DNA from: Paraburkholderia dinghuensis
Lineage (GTDB): Bacteria; Pseudomonadota; Gammaproteobacteria; Burkholderiales; Burkholderiaceae
DNA: 64,000 nucleotides
Assembly: GCF_003837865.1 (NCBI RefSeq)
Contig: NZ_RQIS01000020.1
Coordinates: forward strand, 1-64,000
Direction of reading: 5' to 3'
Below, piece by piece: positions 45,093-53,410 of this stretch (within the stretch, counting starts at the first letter, position 1; each line of letters starts with the position of its first letter). The notes under the pieces are model-generated. The model was given only the letters and a program-made list of their open reading frames with translations, ran no database searches and was not told where the DNA came from. Position numbers and translations under genes: made by a program.

Positions 45093-45134
45093 AAAGCACG
45101 GTTCGCCATCTCGGCATCGAAGTCGACGATGTAC
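45093..45134 (+). pseudogene. 3' relic of a tyrosine recombinase gene
   Basis: Frame reading STVRHLGIEVDDVL matches the end of the intact recombinase at 51.5 kb (STVRYLGIEVDDAL), with about 71% DNA identity over 42 bp and mostly third-position differences. This is the C-terminal segment around the catalytic Tyr. Nothing upstream is retained, because the GIY-YIG gene begins at once, and the frame then runs into unrelated sequence. It is a relic of a second, diverged copy. Confidence 0.6.
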
Positions 45135-45136
45135 TC

Positions 45137-45412
45137 GGGGACCGGCCGTTCAAACCGCTAGAGTGCCAACGGCGGCTCAGGGTCGGCCACGGCCGACCGC
45201 GCCGGGCAACTGTCGGCCACTTCCGGTCTTTGGCTCTGCACGCGTGGTTGACTGTCAAATGTCAGCTGCAAACTGTAAGCGGCCGGTCCACTTGCGATCG
45301 TGGGCATTGAATCGGCGGTGGGCTCGCCTTGCCACGCGGATTACTTCGCCCCAAAGGCTGAGGCGCGAGCGTTGAATGGCGCCTTCATGTCGACGAACAA
45401 TTAGTTCGGTGA
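45137..45412. other. Gene-free stretch between integrase relic and larC
   Basis: GGTCGGCCACGGCCGACC (45181-45198) is palindromic and CTGTCGGCCAC recurs just after it; such sequence often flanks integrase genes. No coding frame supported. Confidence 0.4.
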
Positions 45413-46798
45413 TCAGTCATCTCTCACGCGTTCCTCGTCTTGGCCAATTTGCGCATCCCCTGTTTTGCGGCGGCTGAGGACCATGTTCTCGGCATGGCTG
45501 CGCAAACGGGTCCGCTCGGATCGGTTGCCTTCACGCGCGACATCGTCAATCTCCGCCTTGGCGGTCCATTGGCCATTGGGACGTTCCACACTCTTGACGC
45601 GGATTCGGCGGCCGTCGACCTCGACCGAGTCGATCGAGCGCGCCAGAGCCTTGGCGTTGACCGTGTAGTAACGCAAGCCGATGGTAGTCGTCTCTGCAAA
45701 GCACGCTTCGATCGCCCGCTCCAGCATTACAGGCGCCGCGAGGATCCGGATATGGGCGAAACTGCGGCCTTTCTTGCCGATCCCTGAAAATTGGACGACG
45801 TCGTGGACACCCTCCTGCGCACGAATACGGTCGAGTCCAATAGAGAGATCTTCTGGTGCTTGATCGTCGATATCGAACTCAATGACCGTGAGTTCGCGAT
45901 GCGGCAACCGCGAAGCGGATTGCGCTTGCTCTCGTGATACGAGGACTCGAACACAATTGCTCAAGCCTGCAATCCTGCGGGTTCCAAATCCGATGCCTGA
46001 TCTTTCGAGAGCGCGCGGGAGAGACGGCATGACTTGCCGATTACAAAGATAGCGAACAATAGCGGCGCCGGTCGGCGTCACTCGCTCTCCCGAAAAGCCG
46101 TCCTGGATCGTTTCAAATCCTTCGAGAAGCAGCACAGTTGCTGGCGCAGGGACGGGGAGCAGACCATGTTCCGAGCGTACGCGCCCTTGGCCGAGCGGAA
46201 GCGGAGCGACGCTCCAGTCGGCATGAACCGAAGCGATGAGTGCAGAGGCCGCCACGATGTCGCAGATCGTATCGACGGCGCCGATCTCGTGAAACGTCAC
46301 CTCCTCCTCTGCCACGCCGTGGACCCGAGCTTCCGCCTGCGCCAGAAGCTGGAATATAGACACGGCATGCTGCTTTACCGCATCGGATAAGGGAGCGTTT
46401 TGCAGAAGTTCGCGAATATCCTGCCACCTACGATGCGCGTGGTCGTGCCTGGACTCGGGCGAGGCCTGGTCGCGCCGACCGCGTAGCTCGCTGAACTCCG
46501 CGAGGTTTTGCTCATGAATTTCCCCTGCGTGGCCGTCCGCACCGGCCGGTTCGTGTCGATGCGACAACGCCCCCGGAACTCCCACAATGAACCGATGGCC
46601 GACAAGCGTCCCATCGTTGTGCAATTCCAGACGACATTCGGCGTCCGGTCCCAAACTGAGCTGGTCGATCGAATCGCGTACGGTGTCTTCGAATTCGGGA
46701 AAAGCATCAAGAAGTGCCGCGACGAACATATCTCCGGCAATTCCGCCGAGCGGATCGAGATGAACGCAAAGACGTCTGCAATTATCTTTTTCAGCCAT
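45413..46798 (-). CDS. larC: Nickel-pincer cofactor biosynthesis protein LarC
   Basis: A 461-residue LarC (DUF111 family), the CTP-dependent nickel insertase that completes the nickel-pincer nucleotide. The N-terminus has the hallmark LDPLGGIAGDMFVAALLDAFPE; then a His-rich linker (GALSHRHEPAGADGHAGEIHE, RHDHAHRR) that may hold Ni2+; VTFHEIGAVDTICDIVAASALI; SEHGLLPVPAPATVLLLEG; and GERVTPTGAAIVRYL. The C-terminal nickel-inserting half is intact (IEFDIDDQAPEDL, GIGKKGRSFAHIRILAAP). Here it is one uninterrupted frame, unlike frameshift-linked larC1/larC2 of lactobacilli. GGAGG upstream supports ATG 46798. Confidence 0.9.
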   Translation of the reverse strand: MAEKDNCRRLCVHLDPLGGIAGDMFVAALLDAFPEFEDTVRDSIDQLSLGPDAECRLELHNDGTLVGHRFIVGVPGALSHRHEPAGADGHAGEIHEQNLAEFSELRGRRDQASPESRHDHAHRRWQDIRELLQNAPLSDAVKQHAVSIFQLLAQAEARVHGVAEEEVTFHEIGAVDTICDIVAASALIASVHADWSVAPLPLGQGRVRSEHGLLPVPAPATVLLLEGFETIQDGFSGERVTPTGAAIVRYLCNRQVMPSLPRALERSGIGFGTRRIAGLSNCVRVLVSREQAQSASRLPHRELTVIEFDIDDQAPEDLSIGLDRIRAQEGVHDVVQFSGIGKKGRSFAHIRILAAPVMLERAIEACFAETTTIGLRYYTVNAKALARSIDSVEVDGRRIRVKSVERPNGQWTAKAEIDDVAREGNRSERTRLRSHAENMVLSRRKTGDAQIGQDEERVRDD

Positions 46799-46945
46799 TC
46801 CTCGATCCTCCGGGAACAATTAGTAGAAGTAGAACGGCGTGGCGATGTCCATACGTGGCGTTGGCTGGGGCGTTCTCGCTGCGCCTCGCTCGGCATCGTG
46901 CCGACCGCGCGACACGCCGATTACATCGAATCCTGGCCGGAGGTG

Positions 46946-48031
46946 CTACTCGTCCGGGGCGTCCGGTAGCGTGATGTCCCTGGGACGGGTTTCGGAGTGG
47001 AAGAAAGTGGCCTGGCTCAGGACAGGGGCGGCGCGCTGGGTGATGGCGGCCATCTGGGCCGCGGACAGCGGCGTGAATTCGCGGGCGATCCGAACGTTCT
47101 CCTCGAGTTGCGCGATGTTGTCGCAACCAACAATGACGGTGCTAACGGGGAGTGAAAGCACGTAGTTCGTGGCGTCACGCATGTTCAGCGTTCCCGGGCG
47201 AGTGGCTACACCTTCCCAGGAGCGCCGCTGCACCTCGACGGGTGGCGGAGTCCAGCTGGACAGGATACGGCCACGCGCGGCAATCTTCATGCCGATGATC
47301 CCCATCTGCTTTTCGACGACGGCGGAGAGCAGACGCTTGATGAAGCTGTGGGGGCTGAGGGTGTCGGCTGCGTTGAGGGCGAGAATGCAAGCGTCGAAGG
47401 GAAAGCGGTTGATGAGTTCGATGATGGGATCGGGCTGGTAGTGGGCTGCGAAACCAAGATGGCGGACTACCTTTTGGTCGTGCATCTGGGTCAAGGCTTC
47501 CATGGCGCCGCCCTTGCCGAAGACGACGTTGATCTCCTCGGGGACGCCAATGTTGTGGAGCAGCCAGAGGTCGAGGTGATCCGTCTTCATGAGCTTGAGG
47601 GACTGTTCGATATCACGGAGGGCGCCGTCGCGGCTGCGCTCCCTGGTCTTGGTGCAAAGGAACACTTCATTGCGGCGGTGTTCCATGACGCGTCCTATGT
47701 ATTGCTCGCTCCACCGCTCAGGGAAGCCGTATCTGGGGGCGGTGTCGATGAAGTTGACACCGAGATCGAGCGCTCGCTCGATTAGCGGTACGGCAACGTC
47801 GAAATTGTTAGGTTGTTCGATAGCGCTCTGGCCACCAAGGGATGAGATACCGACCTTGAAACCCGTCTTGCCGAGGTTGCGCGTGGGCATGGACCCCTGC
47901 GTTTTCGGATTGTCGGGCAGGGCCGGAAGCTGGTCCGGTGCGGCGTGGACTTCGTGGGAAAGAAATCCTGCGGCGAGGACACCTCCGGTCTTGAGGAATC
48001 GGCGGCGGTCGGGAGAGGGAGACTGCTTCAT
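46946..48031 (-). CDS. Tat-exported aldo/keto reductase
   Basis: A 361-residue protein. A twin-arginine signal (SPDRRRFLKTGGVLAAGFLSHEVHA) opens it, then an aldo/keto reductase barrel: NLGKTGFKVGISSLGGQ, ALDLGVNFIDTAPRYG, with Tyr in APRYG and Lys in VFLCTKTRE as catalytic candidates, LDLWLLHNIGVP, VRHLGFAAHY and STVIVGCDNIAQLEENVRIA. Export through Tat implies a folded, cofactor-loaded periplasmic enzyme, and RRRFLK-led AKRs of this kind are common in soil bacteria. It lies between larC and larE, on the same strand as larC and 147 bp upstream of it. Whether it is functionally tied to the lar genes is unknown. Confidence 0.88.
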   Translation of the reverse strand: MKQSPSPDRRRFLKTGGVLAAGFLSHEVHAAPDQLPALPDNPKTQGSMPTRNLGKTGFKVGISSLGGQSAIEQPNNFDVAVPLIERALDLGVNFIDTAPRYGFPERWSEQYIGRVMEHRRNEVFLCTKTRERSRDGALRDIEQSLKLMKTDHLDLWLLHNIGVPEEINVVFGKGGAMEALTQMHDQKVVRHLGFAAHYQPDPIIELINRFPFDACILALNAADTLSPHSFIKRLLSAVVEKQMGIIGMKIAARGRILSSWTPPPVEVQRRSWEGVATRPGTLNMRDATNYVLSLPVSTVIVGCDNIAQLEENVRIAREFTPLSAAQMAAITQRAAPVLSQATFFHSETRPRDITLPDAPDE

Positions 48032-48620
48032 GGGAAACCTCTCTACGTGGTGCGAAGAGATTGATTCCCATAATAGGTTATTCTCCGACCAACACCGCAG
48101 CAATGCGATTCGCAGCCTGCAGGAGACAGTGGATTCGTTAGGATACGTCAATCCTTCCCTGCTCAAGCGGGCTTTCCTGGCGAGCCGGCGGCCGGTCAGA
48201 CCGGCCTGGCTGTTACGACGAGATGACACTGAGCCACGCCACGCTTCCAAAGTCAGATTTCCGGAGGACCGGCTGAGGCTGGTCACCACCTGCGGGCGCG
48301 GCCGAACCGGCAACAGGAATATCGCGCGAATCACTGGTCAAGCGTAAGAGCAGGCATGAGTCGTCATCGACTATGTCGTCCGGACGTGGCACAGAGTTCG
48401 GTTTTTGGTAGTAAAGTCCAATGGCGACGCACTGTGCAAATTCTGGTTCGCCCCTTGAACTCGAATTGTGTTTGTGGTCCGTTTTGCGGAGGCCATGACC
48501 ATTGGCGCACCTTCACGGTCAGGATGATAGCGCCTGAGGGGCGAGGCGATAGCGCTTGCGCTGGCAACAAGTGACAGGAGCCGGAAAGTCGCCGCGCACG
48601 CAACGGAGGAGGTCTCTGAG
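48032..48620. other. Divergent intergenic region between AKR and larE
   Basis: No coding frame supported. It must carry the promoters for the leftward AKR-larC pair and the rightward larE-larB set. Confidence 0.5.
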
Positions 48621-49445
48621 ATGCAGACCCACCAAGCCGCTGGAAGCGGCCAGCCGCGATTGGCCGCCGTTTTGTCGAATATTGTGGGACCGCTGGCGGT
48701 CGCTGTCAGCGGCGGCGTGGATAGCGTCACGCTGGCGACCTTCGCCCATCGCTGCGCGGCAGGTCGCGTTGAGATGTTTCATGCGATCTCGCCTGCGGTA
48801 CCTGAAGAGGCAACTGACCGCATCGAACAGCTCGCGAGGGATCAAGGCTGGCGCCTCCGAATTGTGAGCGCGGGCGAGTTCACGGACGAGAACTATATGT
48901 CCAATCCAGTCGATCGCTGCTTCTTCTGCAAGACCAATCTTTATGCCTGCATCGCGCGCCACTGCGACGCACAGATTCTTTCAGGCGCCAATCTCGATGA
49001 CCTTCGCGAGTATCGGCCTGGGCTCGAAGCCGCCAAACGGCATTCGGTCCGTCACCCCTATCTTGAGGCCGGTATCGACAAAGGCGCTGTGCGCCTGCTC
49101 GCTCGCGAACTCGGATTGGGCGCTATATCCGAGTTGCCGGCTGCGCCCTGTCTTTCGAGTCGGGTCGAGACAGGCATCAGGATCCGCCCAGAGGTCCTTA
49201 AAGCGATCCATGCGGTGGAGCGCAGCATCGCAAGGGACTTTCCGACGGGAATCATCCGTTGCCGCGTGCGCGCGGAGCGAGTCGTGATCGAGCTTGATCC
49301 CGAAACCCTCGCAGCGATTGTCGGGAAGCACGAAGATGCGGTGCGCGCTGAAGCGGACCGGATTTTTGCCGGAATTGCATCGACGCTCGAACTCTCGTTC
49401 GAGCCTTATCGCAATGGCAGCGCGTTCGTGCATTCGCGCCCATGA
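48621..49445 (+). CDS. larE: ATP-dependent sulfur transferase LarE
   Basis: A 274-residue PP-loop enzyme that adds sulfur to the pincer pyridinium mononucleotide. The pyrophosphate loop SGGVDS is at 30-35; NPVDRCFFCKTNLY gives Cys100 and Cys103; SELPAAPCLSSRV gives Cys177, matching the sulfur-bearing Cys176 of Lactobacillus plantarum LarE. Three such cysteines are the arrangement proposed to hold a 4Fe-4S cluster in non-sacrificial LarE, so this one may act catalytically. GGAGGAGG precedes the ATG. It overlaps larB by 4 bp (ATGA). Confidence 0.92.
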   Translation: MQTHQAAGSGQPRLAAVLSNIVGPLAVAVSGGVDSVTLATFAHRCAAGRVEMFHAISPAVPEEATDRIEQLARDQGWRLRIVSAGEFTDENYMSNPVDRCFFCKTNLYACIARHCDAQILSGANLDDLREYRPGLEAAKRHSVRHPYLEAGIDKGAVRLLARELGLGAISELPAAPCLSSRVETGIRIRPEVLKAIHAVERSIARDFPTGIIRCRVRAERVVIELDPETLAAIVGKHEDAVRAEADRIFAGIASTLELSFEPYRNGSAFVHSRP

Positions 49446-50119
49446 CGCCGGAATTCAAATTCGATTTTGGGCGCGGAGCGAGAATTGGCCTCGACGAAGC
49501 GGTGTTCTGCGAGGGCAAGACCGTTGATCAGATTTCGGCGATCGTAGACGCCGTGAAAGCGAAAACGGGGCGACTGCTGCTCACTCGCCTCGACCAATCG
49601 AAGTATGAACCGCTCTTCGCGCGCCACGGCGCCCAACTTGAATTCGACCCACTCTCGCGCACCGCCATTCTTGGTCAGCCTCATGACGCGCTCCTCATGC
49701 CGCCGGTGGCGATCGTCATGGCCGGGACCTCCGACCTGCCGGTCGGACGCGAGGCCGCGCGGACGCTGGCGTTCGCCGGCCAAACCTGTTGCGAGTATGC
49801 CGATATCGGTGTTGCAGGCCTCTGGCGTCTCCTGGAACGGATCGACGAAATACGATCCTCTCCCGTCGTCATCGTGGCCGCGGGCATGGACGCGGCGCTC
49901 GTCAGCGTTGTGGGCGGTCTGGTTTCGAGCGCCGTCATCGCACTGCCGACGTCAGTCGGCTACGGAGTGGCGCTGGGCGGTGCGACCGCGCTGCACGCCG
50001 CACTGGCCAGTTGTGCGCCAGGGATTTTGACCGTCAATATAGACAATGGGTACGGCGCGGCCTGCGCGGCCTTGCGTATATTGCGCGTCATGGCGACGTT
50101 ACCAAAGCGCAGTGTATAA
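49442..50119 (+). CDS. larB: Nickel-pincer cofactor biosynthesis protein LarB
   Basis: A 225-residue LarB, the NaAD carboxylase/hydrolase that starts pincer cofactor synthesis. The C-terminal two thirds is PurE/AIR-carboxylase-like: IVMAGTSDLPVGREAARTLAFAG, VVIVAAGMDAALVSVVGGLVSSAVIALPTSVGYGV and GGATALHAALASCAPGILTVNIDNGYGAA are all family hallmarks. The N-terminal region FDFGRGARIGLDEAVFCEGKT is also conserved in LarB. Translationally coupled to larE by ATGA overlap. A nickel permease relic begins about 30 bp downstream. Confidence 0.92.
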   Translation: MTPEFKFDFGRGARIGLDEAVFCEGKTVDQISAIVDAVKAKTGRLLLTRLDQSKYEPLFARHGAQLEFDPLSRTAILGQPHDALLMPPVAIVMAGTSDLPVGREAARTLAFAGQTCCEYADIGVAGLWRLLERIDEIRSSPVVIVAAGMDAALVSVVGGLVSSAVIALPTSVGYGVALGGATALHAALASCAPGILTVNIDNGYGAACAALRILRVMATLPKRSV

Positions 50120-50149
50120 GCCCATCATGCATAGTCCGAAACGGATGGA

Positions 50150-50715
50150 AATACGCCGAGGATGATTTCGAAATGCTGCCGGCCGATCGTGGTTTTCTGG
50201 GTCGGCTTTTTCGCCCATTGTTCCGCCCCGTTATGCACAGCTGGCACATGTACCCCCTCAGCTTTCTGTTCGGTCCTGGATTCGATACCGCGCTGAAATC
50301 GGGTTGCTCGGCATCGTCGCGACTCAGGCATCGAAGGGGATATCTCTGTGGGCAATCATGCGGTTTCCAGTGTTGTTCAGCGCGGGCATGTCTCTGATTG
50401 GCACACTGGACGGTCACCTGATGGTCGGAGCGTATGGCGGGGGGCTACCTCAAGCCGATTCGCAAGATCTACTACCACATGACGATTACGTTCGTGTCGG
50501 TGGTCGTTGCGGTCGTGATCGGTGGCATCGAGGCACGTGGACTGCCAGGCGACCAGCTAAAGCTCCATGGCCCAGCCTGGGATGTCATTGGAGCACCGAA
50601 TGAGAACTTCGGAACCCTTGGATACTTCACTATTGCGATTTCTTTCCTAAGCTGGCTCGCTGCGGTCGTGATCCACGGAACCAGGCATTTCGACGAACTT
50701 GAAATCAATCGCTAG
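50150..50715 (+). pseudogene. Nickel/cobalt permease (NiCoT/HoxN family), 5'-truncated and frameshifted
   Basis: Three frames join to read the C-terminal half of a NiCoT permease: KYAEDDFEMLPADRGFLGRL...FRPVMHSWHMYPLSFLFG to 50292; then LLGIVATQASKGISLWAIM...GTLDGHLMVGAYG to about 50438; then YLKPIRKIYYHMTITFVSVV...HFDELEINR to the stop at 50713-50715. The first break fits loss of one base between 50292 and 50293 (GCG-CTG where GCG-ACT is expected); the second is a net +1 in the G6 run 50439-50444. The N-terminal half, with the HX4DH nickel signature, is missing. Its place beside larB indicates a former nickel supply gene. Confidence 0.82.
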
Positions 50716-50914
50716 AGATTGAAACTAGGCTGCGCCGCTGGCGGTGCAGCACGAGGCCGTCTTTTTGAGCGCGCCCCAAGCTTTGTCCTCGAGAGTCCGT
50801 TAGACCTTGCCACCAGCCGTTGCCTTCGACACGCGCCGAACGGCCGCTCGGGGTCGGGTAGCGACCATTGCAAAAGTACAGACTAAATCTCCCTTCATCT
50901 GAAAGGAGATTGTC

Positions 50915-51541
50915 ATGAACGCATCAATCGGCGCAGGTCCGTCGCGGGTGCCGTGGAACAAAGGGAGATTGACCGGCCAGAAGCCACCGCTGAAGCTCAA
51001 GGAGATTTGGGCGATCCGCGTGCGCCTGCAGCTTTCGTTCCGAGTGCGGGATCTGGTCATGTTTAATCTCGCAATCGACAGCAAGCTTCGCGCATGCGAT
51101 CTGACGAAGCTGCGGGTGAGGGATATCTGTCACGGCGAGCACGTCGCCAGCCGCGCCACAGTCATGCAGCAGAAGACGCAACGTCCAGTACAGTTCGAGA
51201 TCACCGAACAGACCCGCGATAGCGTGGCGGCATGGATAAGGCATGCGGGATTGAACGCAACCGACTTCCTGTTCCCGAGCAGAATTCACGACTCCCCGCA
51301 CCTGTCGACGCGCCAATATGCTCGGCTGGTCCATCGGTGGATCGCGTGGATCGGCCTCGACGACACCGCTTGCGGTACCCATACGATGCGACGGACCAAG
51401 GCGTCGTTGATCTATCGTCGCACGAAGAACCTCCGGGCCGTCCAGTTGTTGCTCGGCCACACAAAGCTTGAAAGTACGGTCCGCTACCTTGGCATCGAGG
51501 TAGATGACGCGCTTGAAATGGCGGAACAGACAGAGGTCTAG
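50915..51541 (+). CDS. Short tyrosine-type recombinase/integrase
   Basis: A 208-residue phage-integrase-family catalytic domain. Catalytic residues: Arg in DSKLRACDLTKLRV, His-x-x-Arg in THTMRRTKASLIY, His in QLLLGHTKLESTVRYLGIE, with Tyr in VRYLG as nucleophile. It lacks a long core-binding domain; the N-terminus (PWNKGRLTGQKPPLKLKEIWAIRVRLQL) is short, as in a widespread group of small recombinases on proteobacterial plasmids and islands. The set looks intact. A relic of a homologous gene lies at 45.1 kb, so the two bracket the lar region. Confidence 0.88.
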   Translation: MNASIGAGPSRVPWNKGRLTGQKPPLKLKEIWAIRVRLQLSFRVRDLVMFNLAIDSKLRACDLTKLRVRDICHGEHVASRATVMQQKTQRPVQFEITEQTRDSVAAWIRHAGLNATDFLFPSRIHDSPHLSTRQYARLVHRWIAWIGLDDTACGTHTMRRTKASLIYRRTKNLRAVQLLLGHTKLESTVRYLGIEVDDALEMAEQTEV

Positions 51542-51709
51542 CTTGCCTGGCCAGTTCGCGAGGGGACGCTAACCGGCCAACTGCCGCCATTCGCCTGGTC
51601 ATCCACGTGGACGTTCGAACGGCACCTCTGCCCTGACAAGAGACATCCGCCGCAGATCGTGCCTGTCGCGTCATCGGCACTGCGGTTAATTTGCGCCTTT
51701 TGCGCAGGC

Positions 51710-52489
51710 CTAATCCCGCGCCATGCGCCGCAGTCTCATTACGTGCAATCGCTGGGAAAGACCTTTGAACAAACTGCCCTCGTGTGGATCGCCGAAATGC
51801 AGCAACGCGGTGCAGCGCACGCTGGTGGGCAGACAGGCCTGATTCGCATGCAGTGAGCGCATGCCCCAGAAGAAGTAGAGATTGCCCGGTGTGAGCGGCA
51901 CGATTTTCGCCGATTGCCATTGCTGCACACGCGGCATACGCCATAGCCGTTTCAGCAGCTTCTCTACCAGCAGCTTTTCAAGGATGTTGACGACCGCAAA
52001 GCGCCTCGCATTGCGCACATTCGGGAACATTACCAAATGGCCCGGAGGCTCACCCGGGCCGCTGGGGATAAGAACCGGCAGCAGTATGGTTACGACATAC
52101 GAGTCGTAGTGAAAGTTGTGCGCATGTCGCAGTCCGTGCGTGCCGGTCAGCACGCGCAGGACCGGAAAAATCCGGTCGCTGGGCGGCGGCATGCGCATCT
52201 TTTGTTCGTAGAGACATCGCAACAGCGCGTGCAGGCCCGCGTCCTCAAATAACGGACTCAGACAGGTGTCGGCGATCCATGCTTTGCCCTCAAAGCCGAT
52301 ATATTGACCGCCGTGCTGCGCGATCTGATCGGCGACGAAGCTTCGCAGCTGCGAGAGAATCGCATGCGGCACGATATTGTGCAGGATACCTACTCCGGAT
52401 TCATCCATTGATCTGGCCAGTGCTTGCGCGCTCGCCGCGCTCACCTGTGCGAACCCGTCGGGCGGCAGACAGTCGTTCAATGCGGTCAT
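51710..52489 (-). CDS. 2-oxoglutarate/Fe(II)-dioxygenase-like protein
   Basis: A 259-residue protein with a phytanoyl-CoA-dioxygenase-like pattern. HYDSYVVTILLPVLIP supplies H-x-D; LYFFWGMRSLHANQACLPTSVRCTALLHF supplies the distal His and an Arg suited to 2-oxoglutarate binding. The segment VGILHNIVPHAILSQLRSFVADQI is also typical of the double-stranded beta-helix family's N-terminal part. Substrate unknown. ATG 52489 is preferred because AGGGA lies just upstream; the frame is open to an ATG at 52531 (MSSHQASRPSLGTS). No partner genes next to it. Confidence 0.6.
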   Translation of the reverse strand: MTALNDCLPPDGFAQVSAASAQALARSMDESGVGILHNIVPHAILSQLRSFVADQIAQHGGQYIGFEGKAWIADTCLSPLFEDAGLHALLRCLYEQKMRMPPPSDRIFPVLRVLTGTHGLRHAHNFHYDSYVVTILLPVLIPSGPGEPPGHLVMFPNVRNARRFAVVNILEKLLVEKLLKRLWRMPRVQQWQSAKIVPLTPGNLYFFWGMRSLHANQACLPTSVRCTALLHFGDPHEGSLFKGLSQRLHVMRLRRMARD

Positions 52490-52939
52490 CGAAGTCCCTA
52501 GGCTTGGTCTCGAAGCTTGATGCGAACTCATGCTCAGCCAAGGGAGGATGTTGACGGAAAATTGTGCTGTCTTACGTGCGAATTCGTACAGATCCAGGAG
52601 CCATCGTAGAACCGTACCTCATGCGCGTCGAATGCCGGTTGGCAAACGTCGCTGCCTGAAGCTCGCTTCGCGAACGGCGTATTGCGCTGGGGCTTCGGGC
52701 TTCGCCCGTCAGCGGCCTTTCCCGGCCTGACGACCGTTGCACCTTGCAAGCTGCCGTCGAGATCACGGTGGGTCGAAGGGCCGCGGTGGGTCGCACTCAG
52801 CCGGCCGCGCCGCTACGAGCCAGGCGTCGTCCCATGCAAATCGCATGAGTCGGCATGCGGCCAGTTGAAGCCGCAGAAGTCAACGCCACCTCTGTCCGTT
52901 CACGAAGGGCATGAGCCTGTCGCGAGCGATCGACGTGAA
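52490..52939. other. Gene-free stretch between oxygenase-like and DUF1330 genes
   Basis: Several short overlapping frames but none with protein-family features. Nothing specific seen. Confidence 0.4.
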
Positions 52940-53245
52940 TCAGGCGACCTGCTGCTCTCCGTATCCCTCGATGATGACGAGATCCAATATCGCAGCTTGC
53001 CGTCTATGCAAGACAGCAGCTTGATACTCATTCGAGCGCCAACAATCCAGAGCGGCCTGGTACGACGGGAACTCCACCACCGTGTTGCGCGACCGGCTGG
53101 TCCCCTCGGGATTCTCGAAAGCACCGGCGCGAACCAGAAAACGCGCTCCATATTTCTCCAATGCCGCGACATTGGCACTCGCATACGCGTTGAACTTCTC
53201 CTGATCTGTTACGTCGACCCGCACGATCCAGTAACCCTTGTTCAT
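52940..53245 (-). CDS. DUF1330 domain-containing protein
   Basis: A 101-residue protein of the DUF1330 family, alpha-beta barrel (dimeric ferredoxin-like). It starts MNKGYWIVRVDVTDQEKFNAYASANVAALEKYGARFLVRAG in overlapping parts and carries the family's RNTVVEFPSYQAALDCWRSNEYQAA core and IIEGY ending. Function unknown; related folds are small monooxygenases or isomerases. Divergent from the LysR-type regulator gene just beyond, which may control it. Confidence 0.9.
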   Translation of the reverse strand: MNKGYWIVRVDVTDQEKFNAYASANVAALEKYGARFLVRAGAFENPEGTSRSRNTVVEFPSYQAALDCWRSNEYQAAVLHRRQAAILDLVIIEGYGEQQVA

Positions 53246-53348
53246 ATCGTTCCCCCGAATTTTTAGTCATGCGCCAGTATTCCGACGGTCTCTAACCCGA
53301 GCGCACTGCCGCGCGCGCCGTAGCTCATGAGGCTGGTGGATCGCACTG

Positions 53349-53410
53349 TATAATTTCAGCGGTGCAACGTAAATGCGCAACACTGAAAACAATCATTGCA
53401 ACTGTGCAAT
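53349..53410 (+). promoter_or_regulatory. Promoter and palindrome at the start of the LysR-type gene
   Basis: TATAAT at 53349-53354 is a consensus -10 box. ATTGCA (53395-53400), ACTG, TGCAAT (53405-53410) is a perfect inverted repeat of T-N11-A form overlapping the likely GTG start at 53404. This fits autoregulation, and possibly control of the divergent DUF1330 gene 150 bp away. Confidence 0.45.
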
